Below are positions 48,471 through 60,005 of a stretch of DNA of 64,000 nt, piece after piece. The translations under genes were made by a program, and so were the position numbers. Below the pieces are notes generated by a model. It searched no databases and was not told the DNA's origin. It worked only from the letters and a program-made list of their open reading frames with translations. The stretch covers positions 124,001 to 188,000 of the forward strand of contig JAODTK010005667.1 of assembly GCA_026419785.1 (NCBI GenBank), given 5' to 3'. The DNA is from Sclerodactyla briareus. Lineage: Eukaryota > Echinodermata > Holothuroidea > Dendrochirotida > Sclerodactylidae. The first letter of the stretch is position 1; the number at the start of each line of letters is the position of its first letter.

Positions 48471-48480
48471 CTGCTATATT

Positions 48481-49261
48481 AATAATCATTATTGCCTTCC
48501 GTTATTTTTATCTATTCATTATTATAACCACAGTTATGCACTAAATAAAGCGCGATATTTTTTTTAGCTTATCGGCCTAGTCTAATGCAACTCAAGGGGT
48601 TGTCCTGAATCGAGATACGTTTCTTCGTAGGCCCACAAGACCTTAGTTTAGTTTGTACGTAGCACTCTTTCACCGTGCACAGTTTCAGTAACAGTGCGCA
48701 GGAAATCAGACGTGAGGGCCAAATTTTTTTCCCCCACCGACCCTCATAATTCCAACGGACGCCCGCAATTTTTGGTATGAAATACCCCGAAAATTTGCAT
48801 TTTTTTTCCCTTATTTCCCCCGACTGACCCCGGAGGTGGGCTATGCCCCCCCCCCACTCTGCGCACGCACGCACTGGTGCAGTTTGCGCAAAGCGCTTTA
48901 CTGCCGATAATGTCCACGACCCAGCATAACCGGGAGTCAAGGCCTGCAGCTTGTCACGGTATAGGTGGTGCTTTCCCCCCCCCCCCCTCCAACGCACCAC
49001 ACCCCCCGCCCCAAAAAACAAAAAAACCCCCACCCACCAAACGATACCAGGTCGCTCTTCACTTTGTTGAATCTACTGTCCATAAGGTTTATGCGTGAGA
49101 AAATTGCTTTGGGCGGTGTCAATCGAGCTAATCTAAGTGGCATCGTGAGCTTTTATAGTCCTCTGTTTCACATGCCGTCTCAAAATCATTTTATTTTTTT
49201 TATATTCTTGGGGCCTCGGGTCAGATTAGACGTTGCTACGGCGATTCCTTCAGTTATATTT
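48481..49261. other. Spacer with C-runs
   Basis: C-runs at 48846-48856 and 48975-48988 and A/C-rich text to 49035. Parts resemble the G/C-run dispersed elements, but no ends were found. No gene. Confidence 0.4.
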
Positions 49262-49320
49262 TAAATAATAAATACCTAAATACATAAATAGATAAATAAT
49301 AAATAAATAAATAATACATT
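49262..49320. repeat. (AAAT)n-like microsatellite
   Basis: TAAATAATAAATAC... AATAAATAAATAAATAAT, imperfect tetranucleotide repeat. Confidence 0.85.
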
Positions 49321-49929
49321 TATGTTTTCTAATAGACTATAGTGTATTACTTCAATATTTATTCGCAATACATTCCTATGCTTCTTAATGGCGTTTATAA
49401 CTTATGATATCCTTTTTTCGGTTTTTACGCAGACAATCCCTAGGCCTACTCGCTCATTTTACCAGACTGGGCGACACTGCCTCCTTACAGCTATCCAACC
49501 CTGTTCGACTCTTACTAGACCTGCTTACTTCGGGAGTGCAATTATCTAGCCTTATCAATGCGCTGGGTGTACACTTTACGCGTTATTGGTCCTTGACCCC
49601 GACACGGCAGTGCACGTCCTGCTCAAATTGGTGCTCGAGAATAGCGCGAGTATAATCGAGCTGACATTCAAGGTTGGGGTTCAGAGCGAGGATAGAAGCC
49701 TGGTTTAATACAAGCCCTGTGTTATGAGTCTGTTGACTGTTGTCCATTAAAATTAAATAAACAGACGATGGCACGCGTCTTGAACCTCGAATGGTATCAC
49801 ATTTCACCTCCCTGCTGCGCGCTGGTGGTTAATGGCCTTTTCGCGGTCAGCGATCGCCTCCTTCTACTTCGTTGTGAGAGAATAAAATGCCGTACGTGTC
49901 CCGTATGTCAAGCCGTTTTACTTCTTATT
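49321..49929. other. Unassigned sequence
   Basis: Two ORFs of about 75-83 codons overlap on opposite strands at 49404-49807. No motif recognised. Confidence 0.4.
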
Positions 49930-50625
49930 CACTATTTAATGATATCACAAAACACAATACAAAAATATTTGATGATATCATTAATGGAATTGGTGATATC
50001 ACCAATATTTGATGAATCACAATTATTGATTATATCATTAAATGAATTGGTGATATCACCAATTATTTGATGATATCATTACATGAATTGGTGATATCCC
50101 AATTATTTGATGATATCACCGATTCATTTGGATGATATCACCAATTCAATCTTGATTCACCAATTCAATTCTGAATCATTAAATAATTGGATGTATCATA
50201 AAATATTTGGTGATATATTAACTCTTTGATTATATCAGTAATTGAATAAGTGATATAATTAATTGAATTGGTGGCCATCATTAATCACTTATGATATCAT
50301 CAAATATTTGGTGTCATCAAATAATGTTGATATCATCAAATCATAGGTGATTCAGCAAATATTTGATGATATCACTAACTGAATTAGTTATATCATTAAT
50401 GATTAGTGATATCATTAATGAATTAGTGCTATCATTAAATGCGACACATTTACTGATATCAGCAAAACAATTAATGAGTCCCTAATTCATATGATGATAA
50501 TCACCAATCATTTGAGTATATCAATTCATTTACTGATATCACTGAATTCATTGGTGAATCACTAATTCCGACGAATTGGTGAATCATAATGCACATTGGT
50601 GATACACCAATTCCACAAGAGAGCG
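49930..50625. repeat. Left GATATC array
   Basis: Units of about 20 bases alternate as GGTGATATCACCAATTATTT and GATGATATCATTAATGAATT, so each junction is a small palindrome. GATATC positions include 49941, 49974, 49995, 50052, 50072 and 50092. Units are imperfect and degrade to the right. Confidence 0.95.
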
Positions 50626-50654
50626 CTATGAAAGGAATGCAGTAGATAAGTATA

Positions 50655-50770
50655 AAGGTTGGCGCTGGGTCACCATCTATGGTTCGCTTGTAGGCGACCA
50701 GGCTTTATTGTTATGGGAGGACTACCTGAGATCCGGAATCCGACTGCAACGATTTTGGGCCGGTTGTCAA
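50655..50770 (+). repeat. Inner inverted repeat, left arm
   Basis: TTGGCGCTGGGTCACC to GAGATCCGGAATCCG is repeated as an inverted, diverged copy at 53350-53480. It gives the foldback element its non-repeated inner arm. Confidence 0.8.
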
Positions 50771-51545
50771 ATCACGTAATTTGTAGATTTTTCTATGATC
50801 TACGGCGGGTCATCTGTGAAACTAATTTATTCCACCGTTCCACGCCTATGGGCAGTATGGGCACAAACTTGTTTTTTCTTTGTCAACTTGCTATACTGAG
50901 GCTAGATCGAGTGGTACCCCGCCAACTGATATCATACTGTATCCTCTTTTGGTCTCCGTTGCCGCCGATTTTTTTTTTTTTTTAAGAGGAGGGCATGAGC
51001 ATCATATGACTAGGGAGTAAGGGATATGCGACAGCAGCGCCCCACTCCCCAACGATTTTTAGCAACGTTTAAACAAAAAATCAGGCAAAGAATTGAGACA
51101 AAATTGTGTTTTGAGTTACCCGATTTTTTTTATTGCCCGAATTTTTCCTACATTATGCCCGAATTTCTTCTTTACCTCGCCCGAAATTCGGGCAGTCCTG
51201 AATATTGGCCCCAAGCCACCAAAACCATATGGTTGCAATACGCCTTGGATGCACAACTCTGAAAATTAATTAGGTTTCGGGTACCTGCATTGACGAGATT
51301 CGGCATGTTGGCCGTCGCATGCATTGTCCCTCACCCCCCATCAGGCTGGAATGTAAGATGTGTGGTAGTCATTGATTTGATCTCCTTAAGGTATTGACGG
51401 CTCAGTTATTCATTTTCACGTAGTTGTTGTTAACGAGTAGGCTATTCGTCAAGTCCATGGCTCGCACTCTACTGGTTGTGTGCAATGTCGATGCACGAGT
51501 AGAAATATAACCTCAAAAGAGGTTTCATCATATCATTCCTGCTTT
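50771..51545. other. Middle of foldback element, unassigned
   Basis: A T-run (50970-50982) and a plus ORF (51026-51262) with no known motif. The text CCCGAATTTTTCC... CCCGAAATTCGGGCAGTCC has a small palindrome. Nothing else recognised. Confidence 0.4.
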
Positions 51546-51600
51546 TATTGTTTTTGATTCCTTGACTAAGTCAGAGGAATCTATGCAGTCATGACAGTGT

Positions 51601-51639
<39 letters not shown>

Positions 51640-52640
51640 TGCGTGTGTGTGTGTGTGTGTTGGTGTGTGGTGTGTGTGTGTGTGTGACGCCTCCTCGGTA
51701 ACACGTAACTCATCCCCTCTTGGATGGATCGAGTTAATACTTGATATATGGGTTTCCCATAATGAGTATCATGAGGCCCTATTGTTCTGGGGTCAGGTCG
51801 AAGCTCATCTAGGCCAAGAGGTCAAAGTTTGAAAATCTTGTTAACACGAGTCCATAATGCCTGGCCGATCAGGTTTTACATTCGGTATGGCAGGCTTTCT
51901 CATGAGGATACAGAAACTCCTGTTGTTTTTGGTGTAATCAGGGTCAGAATTTGGGGGTAAATTGTGGAAATTGTGAAAATTGATAATTTGGCAAATTAGA
52001 GATCTTTACATATACTTCAACCCCACTTTGGATGGATTCACTTCATACTGGTATGTGTGTTTCCCCATGTGAGTACATTAGCCCTATTGTTTTTGGGTCA
52101 TGGGTCAGAGGTCATCTGAGTCACCCGAAGTTCAAAGTGTCAAACCTGTAAACTGGATAGAGTCAAGGAATGGTTGGTCGTGTCTATCAGGTTGAACATT
52201 TTGTGTGTAGCTTCTTATGGGCCTACAGGGACCCTATTTTTCTAGTTTAGGTCGGAGTGAATTTTGGCCACAAAATGAAATTTGTGAATGTGATATTGCC
52301 CCATTTTGGCTTGTAAACTGATAACTCAACTTCACTTGGATGATGAGGCCCATACTTGTTATGGTTTGTTCCTCACCATGAGTACATGAACCCTGTTGTT
52401 TTGGGTCAGTTAAGGGTTTATCTGGTCCACCAATAGGTCAAAGTCTGATTAAGTTGACATTCAGTGTGTAGCTTTCTTATCAATAGTATCTAGGAACCTA
52501 TTTGTTGTTGGGATAAATGGGCCAGGTGTTATGTAGCTCATTATGTGCTGGTGCAATCTCCTATTGTCCTTGTGTCTAGCTAATAGGTTGTCAGAAAGAG
52601 TCAAGGAATCACGTAAGCCTTTGGCTTCCTAGTTCAAATC
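51546..52640 (+). repeat. ~300-bp GGTCA-rich tandem repeat with GT tract
   Basis: Begins CCTTGACTAAGTCAGAGGAA, then a GT microsatellite (51599-51686), then about 2.7 units of roughly 305 bases. Each unit has TTGGATGGAT, a CATACTTGGTATGTG-like phrase, GAGTACATGA.CCCTATTGTT, GGGTCAGGTCAGAGGTCATC and AGAGGTCAAAGT. Unit starts fall near 51720, 52026 and 52335. The same family recurs at 55920-57440 and 58385-59060. Non-coding in appearance. Confidence 0.8.
51599..51686 (+). repeat. (GT)n microsatellite
   Basis: GTGTGTGTGTGTGTG with GG and GC interruptions. Confidence 0.97.
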
Positions 52641-53349
52641 TCACCTCGTTTGTTTGGCACTCAGAGAGTTGAACTGAATTATTCATTTGTTACTAGGTGG
52701 GTTTCATTCATTAACGCATATATAACAGGAAATACTGCCCTCCGGGAAAAAGTGGGTTCCTTGTTCTAAACGCAACAGTATAGGGGGACGTGTAAACACA
52801 CCACTATATGCATGAGTATTTGTTTTCTCTCGGCATAAAAGTGTCTGTTTAAAAAAAGTGAGGGAATATTAGGCAATCATTTGAGTGCCGCAGTGTTCCG
52901 TGGCTGTATTATCCCCACCCCTCCCATACCGTGCCCCCCCCCCCCACCCCCACGTCCAGTTCTGTTTTTAACCTGATCTCTTTGATTTAATTGCCTCAGT
53001 TTGCAGGTGTTTGCAATGGCTCTGTGGAGCCCTGTCATGGGCCCCCCTGAGGCTGATGATATTTGATTTCTGTTATGATTAATGATTATCCCTGCTTTGT
53101 TAACAACCTCGTCTCTTTGTTAGAATTGGTTCCGTGATATCTTTTTTTTGTCATTAAGAAATGACACAAAACACTGACAGGCTTGTTTGCGAGAGATGAT
53201 TTGCTGCACATCTTTCTGGCGCTCTGGGTAGCTCTAAGATGAGCATAGTGAAGGATAGGGCGGGTGCTGCTGGTTCCTTGGCCGCACTTTGAAGTCACTC
53301 AAACTTCACGCACCAAGTCACAAAACATTAAAGTGTTTTTTGCCCAAGA
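52641..53349. other. Middle of foldback element, right part
   Basis: C-run at 52936-52948, no gene recognised. A 70-codon minus ORF (53086-53298) has no known motif. Confidence 0.4.
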
Positions 53350-53480
53350 TCCAATCCCCAAATTGCTTGAGCCGGATTCCAGGATCTCAGGTAGCCTAGG
53401 CCCATAACAATCAAGTCTTGTTCGCCGGCAAGCGCAACACTAGCTGGTGACACGTGCGCCAACCCCCTTTCTACTCAACT
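53350..53480 (-). repeat. Inner inverted repeat, right arm
   Basis: Reverse complement reads GGCGCACGTGTCACCAGC ... GATTGTTATGGG ... TACCTGAGATCCTGG, matching 50655-50770. Confidence 0.8.
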
Positions 53481-53564
53481 GCCTATCACACCGAGTATGG
53501 CATAGCGTCCAAGTCAATCTTCCTCAGTGCTCAAACTATGACGGCCCACCAGATGTCACGTTTG

Positions 53565-54066
53565 AATTACTGATATCCCCAATGAAATTGGTGATATCAA
53601 TCAATTCAGACTATCCTCCATACAAGTGGTGATATCATTAAATTATTTGATGATATCATAATTCATTTGAAGATATCACTAATTCATATGATGATATCAG
53701 CAAAACAATCATTGCTGATATCATTAATTGCGTAATAGTGATAATTACAAAACAATTACTGATATCACCAAGTCTACTTGTGATATCACCATTCATTAAT
53801 GATATCAGTAATTCATCTAATGATATCACCTGATTATTTGCTGATCTCCCAAATATTTGATATATCATCAAATATTTGATGATTCAGTAATTGAATTTGT
53901 GATCTCACTTATGACTTGGTGATATCATCAATGAATTGGTGATTCATCAAGTATTGGTGGTATCACCAATTCCATTAATGATATCAACAAATATTTGGTG
54001 AATCATCAAATAATTGGTGTATCCCCATTCAATTAATGATTCCTCACTAATTAGTGATATCATCAA
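53565..54066. repeat. Right GATATC array
   Basis: Same short repeat as the left array (TGATATCACC, TTTGATGATATCA, ATTAATGATATCA). Because the unit is nearly palindromic its own orientation is ambiguous; the inner arms show that the arrays are inverted relative to each other. Confidence 0.93.
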
Positions 54067-55919
54067 CTACTACTAAACGTAAACGCTTGCCATTGCCGCT
54101 TCTGTCGCGTAATGATTCATACTTTCTAAGAGGTAAACAAATATTGCGACAAGGAATCAATTACACATGGTTCGGTCTTGCTTTCCTGGACAGTCCGTCT
54201 GGTTTTGACCCCTTTTTTCTTTTTTCGCACCTGATTCTTGTTTGGACCCCTGTTTCTGTTTTTGACATATTGATTCTAAATCTTGATGGTCTGATTCCAT
54301 TTCTTGATGATTTTATTTTTTTGGGGTTACACTCCTCGCACTAGGACTGCGCGGAGTGTATCGACCTAAAGGAGAACGGCTATACCAGGAAAATCCTGTT
54401 AGGGAAGGTCATGGAGTATCATATTATCATGATTCTGTCTGGATGGGTGATTGCGCTTTTCAATGGGTTTTATATCTTTCTCTGAGGCTCGTTTCCGTTT
54501 TTCGATCGTTGATTCTTTTTCATGGTTGATCTGTTTTCGAGGGTTGATTTCTTTTTCGATGGTTTGCTTTCAACCTTGTGATCGATTTTGTTACGTTTCG
54601 CGCTCCGTAGGATATATTGCGGTAATGGGTGCTTTCTGTTTGCTGAGGGTCGCTCAGTTTTGAGTGATTAGGCGGCAAGATGCTGACGTATCAAGCAGGG
54701 CGGTCCCACGACAATTTGTCCCCGCCCTCCGTCAATCATAATTCCCCATCGCCACCACCATACAGAAGAACATGAGAGTGAGATATCGGCCGCATAAAGT
54801 TAGGCTGCAGGTTATATCATGAAGAATGGGAAACTGTATCAATAGTCCAAACCCCATTTCATAGCGATGTTCCTTGTGGAGTTATGGCCTTCAAGTTTGT
54901 CTTAGCAGAGAAATTGGGTAGGATCCCAATTGGCGCAATAACGCATGACGTCCACTTGACACACAGGAATAATGTTTGATGTATTTCTTTGTTTATGTGT
55001 GATATAAGTCCGCATTTAGCAGTTCTGTTGACTTCTCTCCACCAGAGTACGCATACAATCCCTACCACCCACTACAGCAATCCACTTTCATGGGCTGAAT
55101 GCATTCCGAAGTTAATTAATGTGTGAATTTCAATTGAAAACAAAGAATGGTTGCAGGTTGTGCAGTATGACATATGTGTATTGAATGATGGGATGCTTTT
55201 CGATCTTGCGCAAACACACATGAACAAACTTCCAAGGACTGTATCTCCGTAACGGAAAGTCGTATGAACTTCGGGTTTGGACTGATACATTCAGTTGTAT
55301 TTAGCTAATATAATAACCTCTCATATTTCATCCTACAGTTGTCCTTCGAGTAGGTCCTGTGGTTTCATGCGATTTCGTGTACTGTATATACGCGCCCTGT
55401 AGGAACTGGCTTGAGTGCGACCCGAGAGAATCCAACCCGCTAAGTAGTGAATTGAGGGGCAGGCCCTGTGTATTTTATCGCGCCACTCCCACATGGCATA
55501 AACCCGTCGAGCAACAAAAATGTCATAGGAACGCGCATCGCCATGTACGGAATTATAAAACCTTTCGGACGGGCTCAATAGTGTCCTGCGTCATAGTGAC
55601 GTCAATCGACGATCTGAGTAAACAAGAGTTACAAGACGACTACCCTGACAAGTTGTTATGGTGGTAGGGTGAGAAAACTTATGATGACTGGTAAGTAAAT
55701 ATGTCAAGAGCCTACCCTGGTAAGAGTATAAGCGTCAGGCTCGGCTAACTGGCTATAGACCAATTGAGGTTTTTCAACAGTGGACTGCCGTAATGAAGAA
55801 CAAGACTGAAGTGACGCTTGGCCTAGTACTCTGTGTACGGGGTGTAAAACCAGTTGTTTGGGGTCGGGGGGGGGGGGGGGGTCTATGCGGCATCCCTACA
55901 GTGTGAATCAGGTGTGCGT
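54067..55919. other. Spacer with a TTGATT-type simple repeat
   Basis: 54190-54600 is built from irregular steps of TTGATTC/TTTTTCGATGG (for example GGTTGATCTGTTTTCGAGGG, then GTTGATTTC), a degenerate short repeat. From 54620 to 55860 overlapping ORFs of up to 102 codons (55359-55667 plus, 55333-55578 minus) show no motif. A G-run lies at 55866-55881. Confidence 0.5.
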
Positions 55920-57450
55920 TGATGAAACTCATAATGGATATAAACAAAAACTGAGTCAGTTCTGGTCAGGTCAGAGGTACTTTGAGAACAACAGAAGTCA
56001 AAGTCTGAACTCCTTGTAAACACAATAGATGTAGAAATTATACCTTATCTGATTCTGTGAAGGACGGGAGCCTTCCTTTTCGAATGTGGGATCAGGGCTT
56101 TTTCCCTTTTTTGTTCTTTTGGAAAATGACAAATTTGGGATAACATTAATCTTTTGAGCAATTTTGCTTTGTAACACGAAACGTAAAATTGCCTGCGTGG
56201 ATGCAGCTATTGTTGTATGTTCCCAGTAGATGAGCGCTGTTTTTCTCGGGTCAACTCAGAGGTCATCGAACGTCATCTGAAGTCAACAGAGGTCGAACTT
56301 GAAAGTATATGCAGTCCTTGTAAAATTGATCTGGTTCTGGTATGGTGGTGATAAGATGAAATGTTGTGTTTAGCTTTCTTAAGAACGAACAGGAACTGTA
56401 TTATTTTGGAAGAGACCAGGGTCATTTTAGGGAAAATGAAAACTTGTATAGTAGTTTAGCACGATATAAATCAAAACATTACCTGGCTGATGTATCCCAC
56501 ATCTTGCATACGTTTGTTGTTCCCCATGATAATAGAGGGGTTAGCGCAATAACTACTAATTAGAGCGTCGGCCTCCTACCCGGAGACCGGGGTTCAAGTC
56601 CTGGTTCGGTCATATACCAAAGACTTCAAAAATGGTATTTGTTGCCTAGTCGCTCAGCATTGGAGCAGGGACAACGAGGCAAGTTGTAGTCCGGTGTGTT
56701 ACTTACTCCACCCCACATTAAAGTACTGCCAAGAGGCTTGCTTATTCTGTGTTCATGATGCTGTTTCGCAGCTTGACAATGAGGTGCAGTAATCCAGGTC
56801 CTGCACCTTTGTTTTGGCCTTGAATAGGTTTCGATCCGCTGGCTCGCAAGTATACGATAGAAATAAAGTAACGTGAATCCTGTCGCTTGTATAGCTACGG
56901 ATGAATCTGAGGCAATAATGACCAGCTGACATACTCTTGTAAAACGGCAGTCGCAGATTGTTGTTTGCTGACAGGATCACACTTTTGGTGAACAACTTCC
57001 TGCCGACACGTACACCCCCCTGTTTTCGTTTTTTATATATTTTTATAGATATGTGGGTCTTTTTTTTTTTTCTCTTGGAAGGTAGGACAAATGTGGAAAA
57101 ATGAAAATATTTTCAGCAATTTCAGCATGTAATATAGGTGAAACAAGCCTTGGCGGATGAAGTTCATACGTTGCTGTATGTTCCCGTGATAACAGAGAAC
57201 CGCATTGTTTTAGGGAACGTGAGAGGTCATCTTTAGGTTCCTCACAGAGGTCAACGTCTGCTTTTGATCAAAACTTTCGAGCATTTTGTAGCTAATAACA
57301 CTATAAGTTCACCATGCCTTGGTGATACATCATACTTGTTTCTGTATGTTCACCACTTATGATTAGTTTGAGAACTCCGATCTCTTGTTTTGCGTTATGT
57401 CAGAGTTTATCTGGTAATTCAGAAGTCGTATAACCTATAAGGTAATTCAC
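55920..57450 (+). repeat. GGTCA-rich ~300-bp repeat, second cluster
   Basis: Diverged units with GGTCAGGTCAGAGGTACTTTG (55965), CAGAGGTCATCGAACGTCAT (56259) and GAGAGGTCATCTTTAGGTTC (57220), each preceded by a TGTATGTTCCC.GATAA.AG phrase. A SINE interrupts the cluster at 56539. Confidence 0.7.
56539..56725 (+). mobile_element. tRNA-derived SINE
   Basis: A tRNA-like head (56539-56613) has an extended A-box region (GTTAGCGC... TTAGAGCG), an anticodon-like arm (CGGCCTCCTACCCGGAGACC) and a good B box (GGGGTTCAAGTCCTGG). The body follows with GGTATTTGTTGCC, CGCTCAGCATTGGAGCAGG and CCGGTGTGTTACTTACTCC. The phrase CGCTCAGCAT downstream of a tRNA head is typical of SINEs common in marine invertebrates (recollection). 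Transcription would be by RNA polymerase III. It sits inside a GGTCA repeat. Confidence 0.6.
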
Positions 57451-58384
57451 AGGATGCTGGTCGAGCAATCATTAAGCATTTTGGTCTTCTAGATTCAACT
57501 CTCAATAACTGGGAACAGAAGTCATCATTTTTTGTTTGTTGTCTGGGCACTGTCTCTTTGCACAAGCGTTGTCGTCCGTTTGACTCCTCTGAAACTAAAA
57601 TTCGCAATGCCTTCGATATACCTTCGACAGTTTTCAAGGCGTATATACCTATCTTCGTGGGGCCAGTGAACCTATACCTGTAACGAAGGCCTACGTGCAA
57701 GGGTGCATGCCGGTTTATTCGGGGGAACTATTGAACTGAGCCCGGTGTAGCCAGGGACTACGCAGTTGTCACCTGCCGTAAACAACAGCCTCTTACGTAT
57801 TCTTCCCTCCTCAACATTTACTATCGCAATGAAACAACGAGAACAGAGAGTGGCCCTACATAAATTGTGTTCAAGGCTTCGACACACAGATGATATCGTT
57901 TATTGACGTTTAGGGTGCAATGGCGGCGATTTGTGTTGGCGATTGAGGGGGGGGCGGGGGTGGACGACGAGTTTGATACCATCTAGTCGTGCGCCACCAT
58001 AGGTTGTCCGCGTCACGTACAAGATTTTTTTTCGTTTGCCTACGAGAGATTATGGGCAGGGAACGGCACTTCCCGTGCTCGTACAGTAAGCAGCATTCCT
58101 AAATTTAACAAATTTTTATTTTAGGAAAGGTTCTCCAGAGACTTATCCCCTTAGTGATCAATTTCAAAGGTTTTGCGTTGGTGTTGTGACATTCTAAATA
58201 CATGCAATAAGGTTACGGTCTTAAAGGAGCAATGGAATAGGCAATTAGGCAACACTACGTTAATTCGCGCGGAGCGCGAGGTCTTGCAAGATCCAATTTG
58301 GACTAACTACATGCAATTGACCCCTATCACTTATATAGGCCTGATTTTTTTTTTCTCAAGATTACGGCCCCCATTTTTTTAACC
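57451..58384. other. Unassigned sequence
   Basis: Minus ORFs at 57419-57700 and 57672-57887 have no known motif. A G-run lies at 57948-57959. No repeat recognised. Confidence 0.4.
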
Positions 58385-59060
58385 CCTTGACGAAGTCAGA
58401 GGATCTATGTAGTCAAGTCGCGCGCGCGTGTGTGGGTGGGACGCCCACTTGGAACATCTGATAACTTGATCAGGTCTGAGAGATCGGCTCATACTTGTTA
58501 TGTGTGGTCCCCATGATGAGTAAAAAAAAAAAAAACATGAACACTCTTTTGGGTCAGGTCCGAGGTCCTCGTGGTCACCAGAGGTCAAGTCTGAAAACCT
58601 TCAAAACGTTAATTCGCAATATGGTTGGTCCGATCAAGTGGAAATTTGATGCATAGCTTCCTTATGGGGAATAAAGGAACCCTATGTTTTTGGTTTAGGT
58701 CGGGGTGAATTTTTTTGGTCAAAAATATAAATTTATGACAAAGTTGATATTTTGGCCAATTTCAAGCTTGTAACACAAGACTATACCCACCTGGGTGGGA
58801 TGGAATGGAGTCTCATTTGCGGTATGTGGTGTTTTTCCCCATGAATGAGTTCGTGCGTGCACCCTATTGGTTTTGTGTCAGATCATGAGATCATCTGAGG
58901 TCACCAGAGGTTAGAGTCCGGAACACCCTTGACTTTAGTGTAGGCCTCTAGCTTTCTTATCAAGTAGAGTACAGGAAACCCTATTGGTTTGGTTGGTTTG
59001 AAAAGGGGAAATTTTGTCAGATTTTGTTGCGCCATAATGACGGTCAATCTCCCATTTGGT
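58385..59060 (+). repeat. GGTCA-rich ~300-bp repeat, third cluster
   Basis: Starts CCTTGACGAAGTCAGAGGAT and a CG/GT-rich tract (58420-58438), the same head as 51546, then two diverged units with TCATACTTGTTATGTG, GATGAGTA and GGGTCAGGTCCGAGGTCCTC. Confidence 0.75.
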
Positions 59061-59739
59061 CCTTGGTCTGTCTATAGGTGGTCAGAAGGGTCAATAATCA
59101 ACAAGCCTTTGGCTTTTCTGGTTATCTTCCTTGTGGAGTTGTGGACCACAAGCGCATGCGGAGGGGCCATCCAATTGCGGCTAGCCAGAAGGCCAATGAT
59201 TATAACCAGAGAAGAAGCGGCAAATGCCGACGAAGCCGCGAATCGACACACTATTTGCCCTTTGGAAATTCCTTGAAAGTCAGGCAATCTTTGGATCATA
59301 CACTCAACTTCGTGTTGCGCGCAAAAATTTCAAAAATGGAGCAACGAAATTCCACTCAATTGATCATTCAGCTCTTCATGCATTTGTTTCAACACGTTAC
59401 GGTTGGTATGTCGGATGCAGTGTCAGTGAAATAGCATCGGGGTCCCAAATATAGGGAGGGGAGGGTGGGAGGTTGGGTGAGGGGGAGAACCAATAGCTTG
59501 CGTTCTCTCCAACCAAAATATTGAGGACGCCGTCCCCCCTTCCCCGCCGCCCCCCCTCTATGATCGCCTGCCTTGGGGGTGGATGGTGTTTACCTTCACA
59601 TGGGCGAGATTCGTTGGCCACTAGCTCTTTCGGAACTATTATCATCATCCAATATTATTATTCAAAACTCATTTGTTTGCAACGCTTAGGATTCCGTTGC
59701 TGACTGGGAAGCATTTGACATTTCTTAATTGTTGTGTGA
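59061..59739. other. Unassigned sequence
   Basis: ORFs at 59078-59434 and 59224-59454 overlap in different frames. The second reads smoothly (IDTLFALWKFLESQ) but I know no family. G-runs at 59450-59485. Confidence 0.4.
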
Positions 59740-60005
59740 CCAGTGGCGTACCCCGGGGGGGGGGGGGGGGGAGGGGTGTAAGAACCCCCCATGACCCAAG
59801 TGGATCAATTAATATTCGAGACAAACCCTGATTTTTTGCAGCGTTTATTGAGCAAATGCAGCAGCATGTGTCTAGAGGCCCTGTAATTGTACTTATTCCC
59901 AATAGGGAGAGGTGAGCCATTTGTTGAGGGCGCACCTCCCTTGTTCCGTTCGACCCAACCCCCCCCCCCCCCCCCAGACAAATCTCTCGATCGGTACGCG
60001 CCTGT
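59740..60005 (+). mobile_element. G/C-run dispersed element, copy 1
   Basis: Starts AGTGGCGTACCCCGGGGGG and ends AATCTCTCGATCGGTACGC. Inside are GACAAACCCTGATTTTTTGCA, GCAGCAGCATGTGTCTAGAG, TTGTACTTATTCCC and a C-run before the end. Copy 2 (61994-62302) has the same landmarks. Imperfect inverted ends (GCGTACCC/GGTACGC) suggest a small non-autonomous DNA element; no coding capacity. Confidence 0.6.

Larger units (their letters stand above)
43090..48480 (+). mobile_element. Tx1/L1-like LINE, near full length, inactive
   Basis: ORF1 and ORF2 remnants lie in order on the plus strand, bracketed by a (TAA)n tract upstream and a (TTA)n tract downstream (48357-48470). A short tandem-repeat tail is usual for several non-LTR clades, and insertion beside a like microsatellite is plausible, but the ends are not sharply defined and no target duplication was found. 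Confidence 0.75.
49930..54066. mobile_element. Foldback-like element with GATATC-repeat arms
   Basis: Two arrays of a short AT-rich repeat containing GATATC (49930-50625 and 53570-54066) form the outer arms. Inside them an inverted pair of non-repeated sequence is found: 50664-50765 against the complement of 53355-53475, sharing TTGGCGC, GTCACCA, TTGTTATGGG and CTACCTGAGATCC.GGAATCCG. The ~2.6-kb middle holds a GT tract and ~300-bp dispersed repeats and no transposase. This modular plan (short tandem repeats outside, unique inverted repeat inside, variable middle) is that described for the TU foldback elements of sea urchins. Sequence identity to TU is not claimed. Confidence 0.65.

Noticed and set aside
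48271..48567. ORF rich in Ile, Leu and Tyr looking like a membrane segment
   Set aside because: It is mostly the (TTA)n microsatellite.
51528..51713. ORF of alternating His and Thr
   Set aside because: It is the translation of the GT microsatellite, not a gene.
54054..54344. ORF rich in Phe, Leu and Asp
   Set aside because: It overlaps a degenerate TTGATT-type simple repeat and the end of the GATATC array; composition explains it.
58420..58438. CG-rich tract as a CpG promoter
   Set aside because: It is a short CG/GT simple repeat inside a dispersed repeat.
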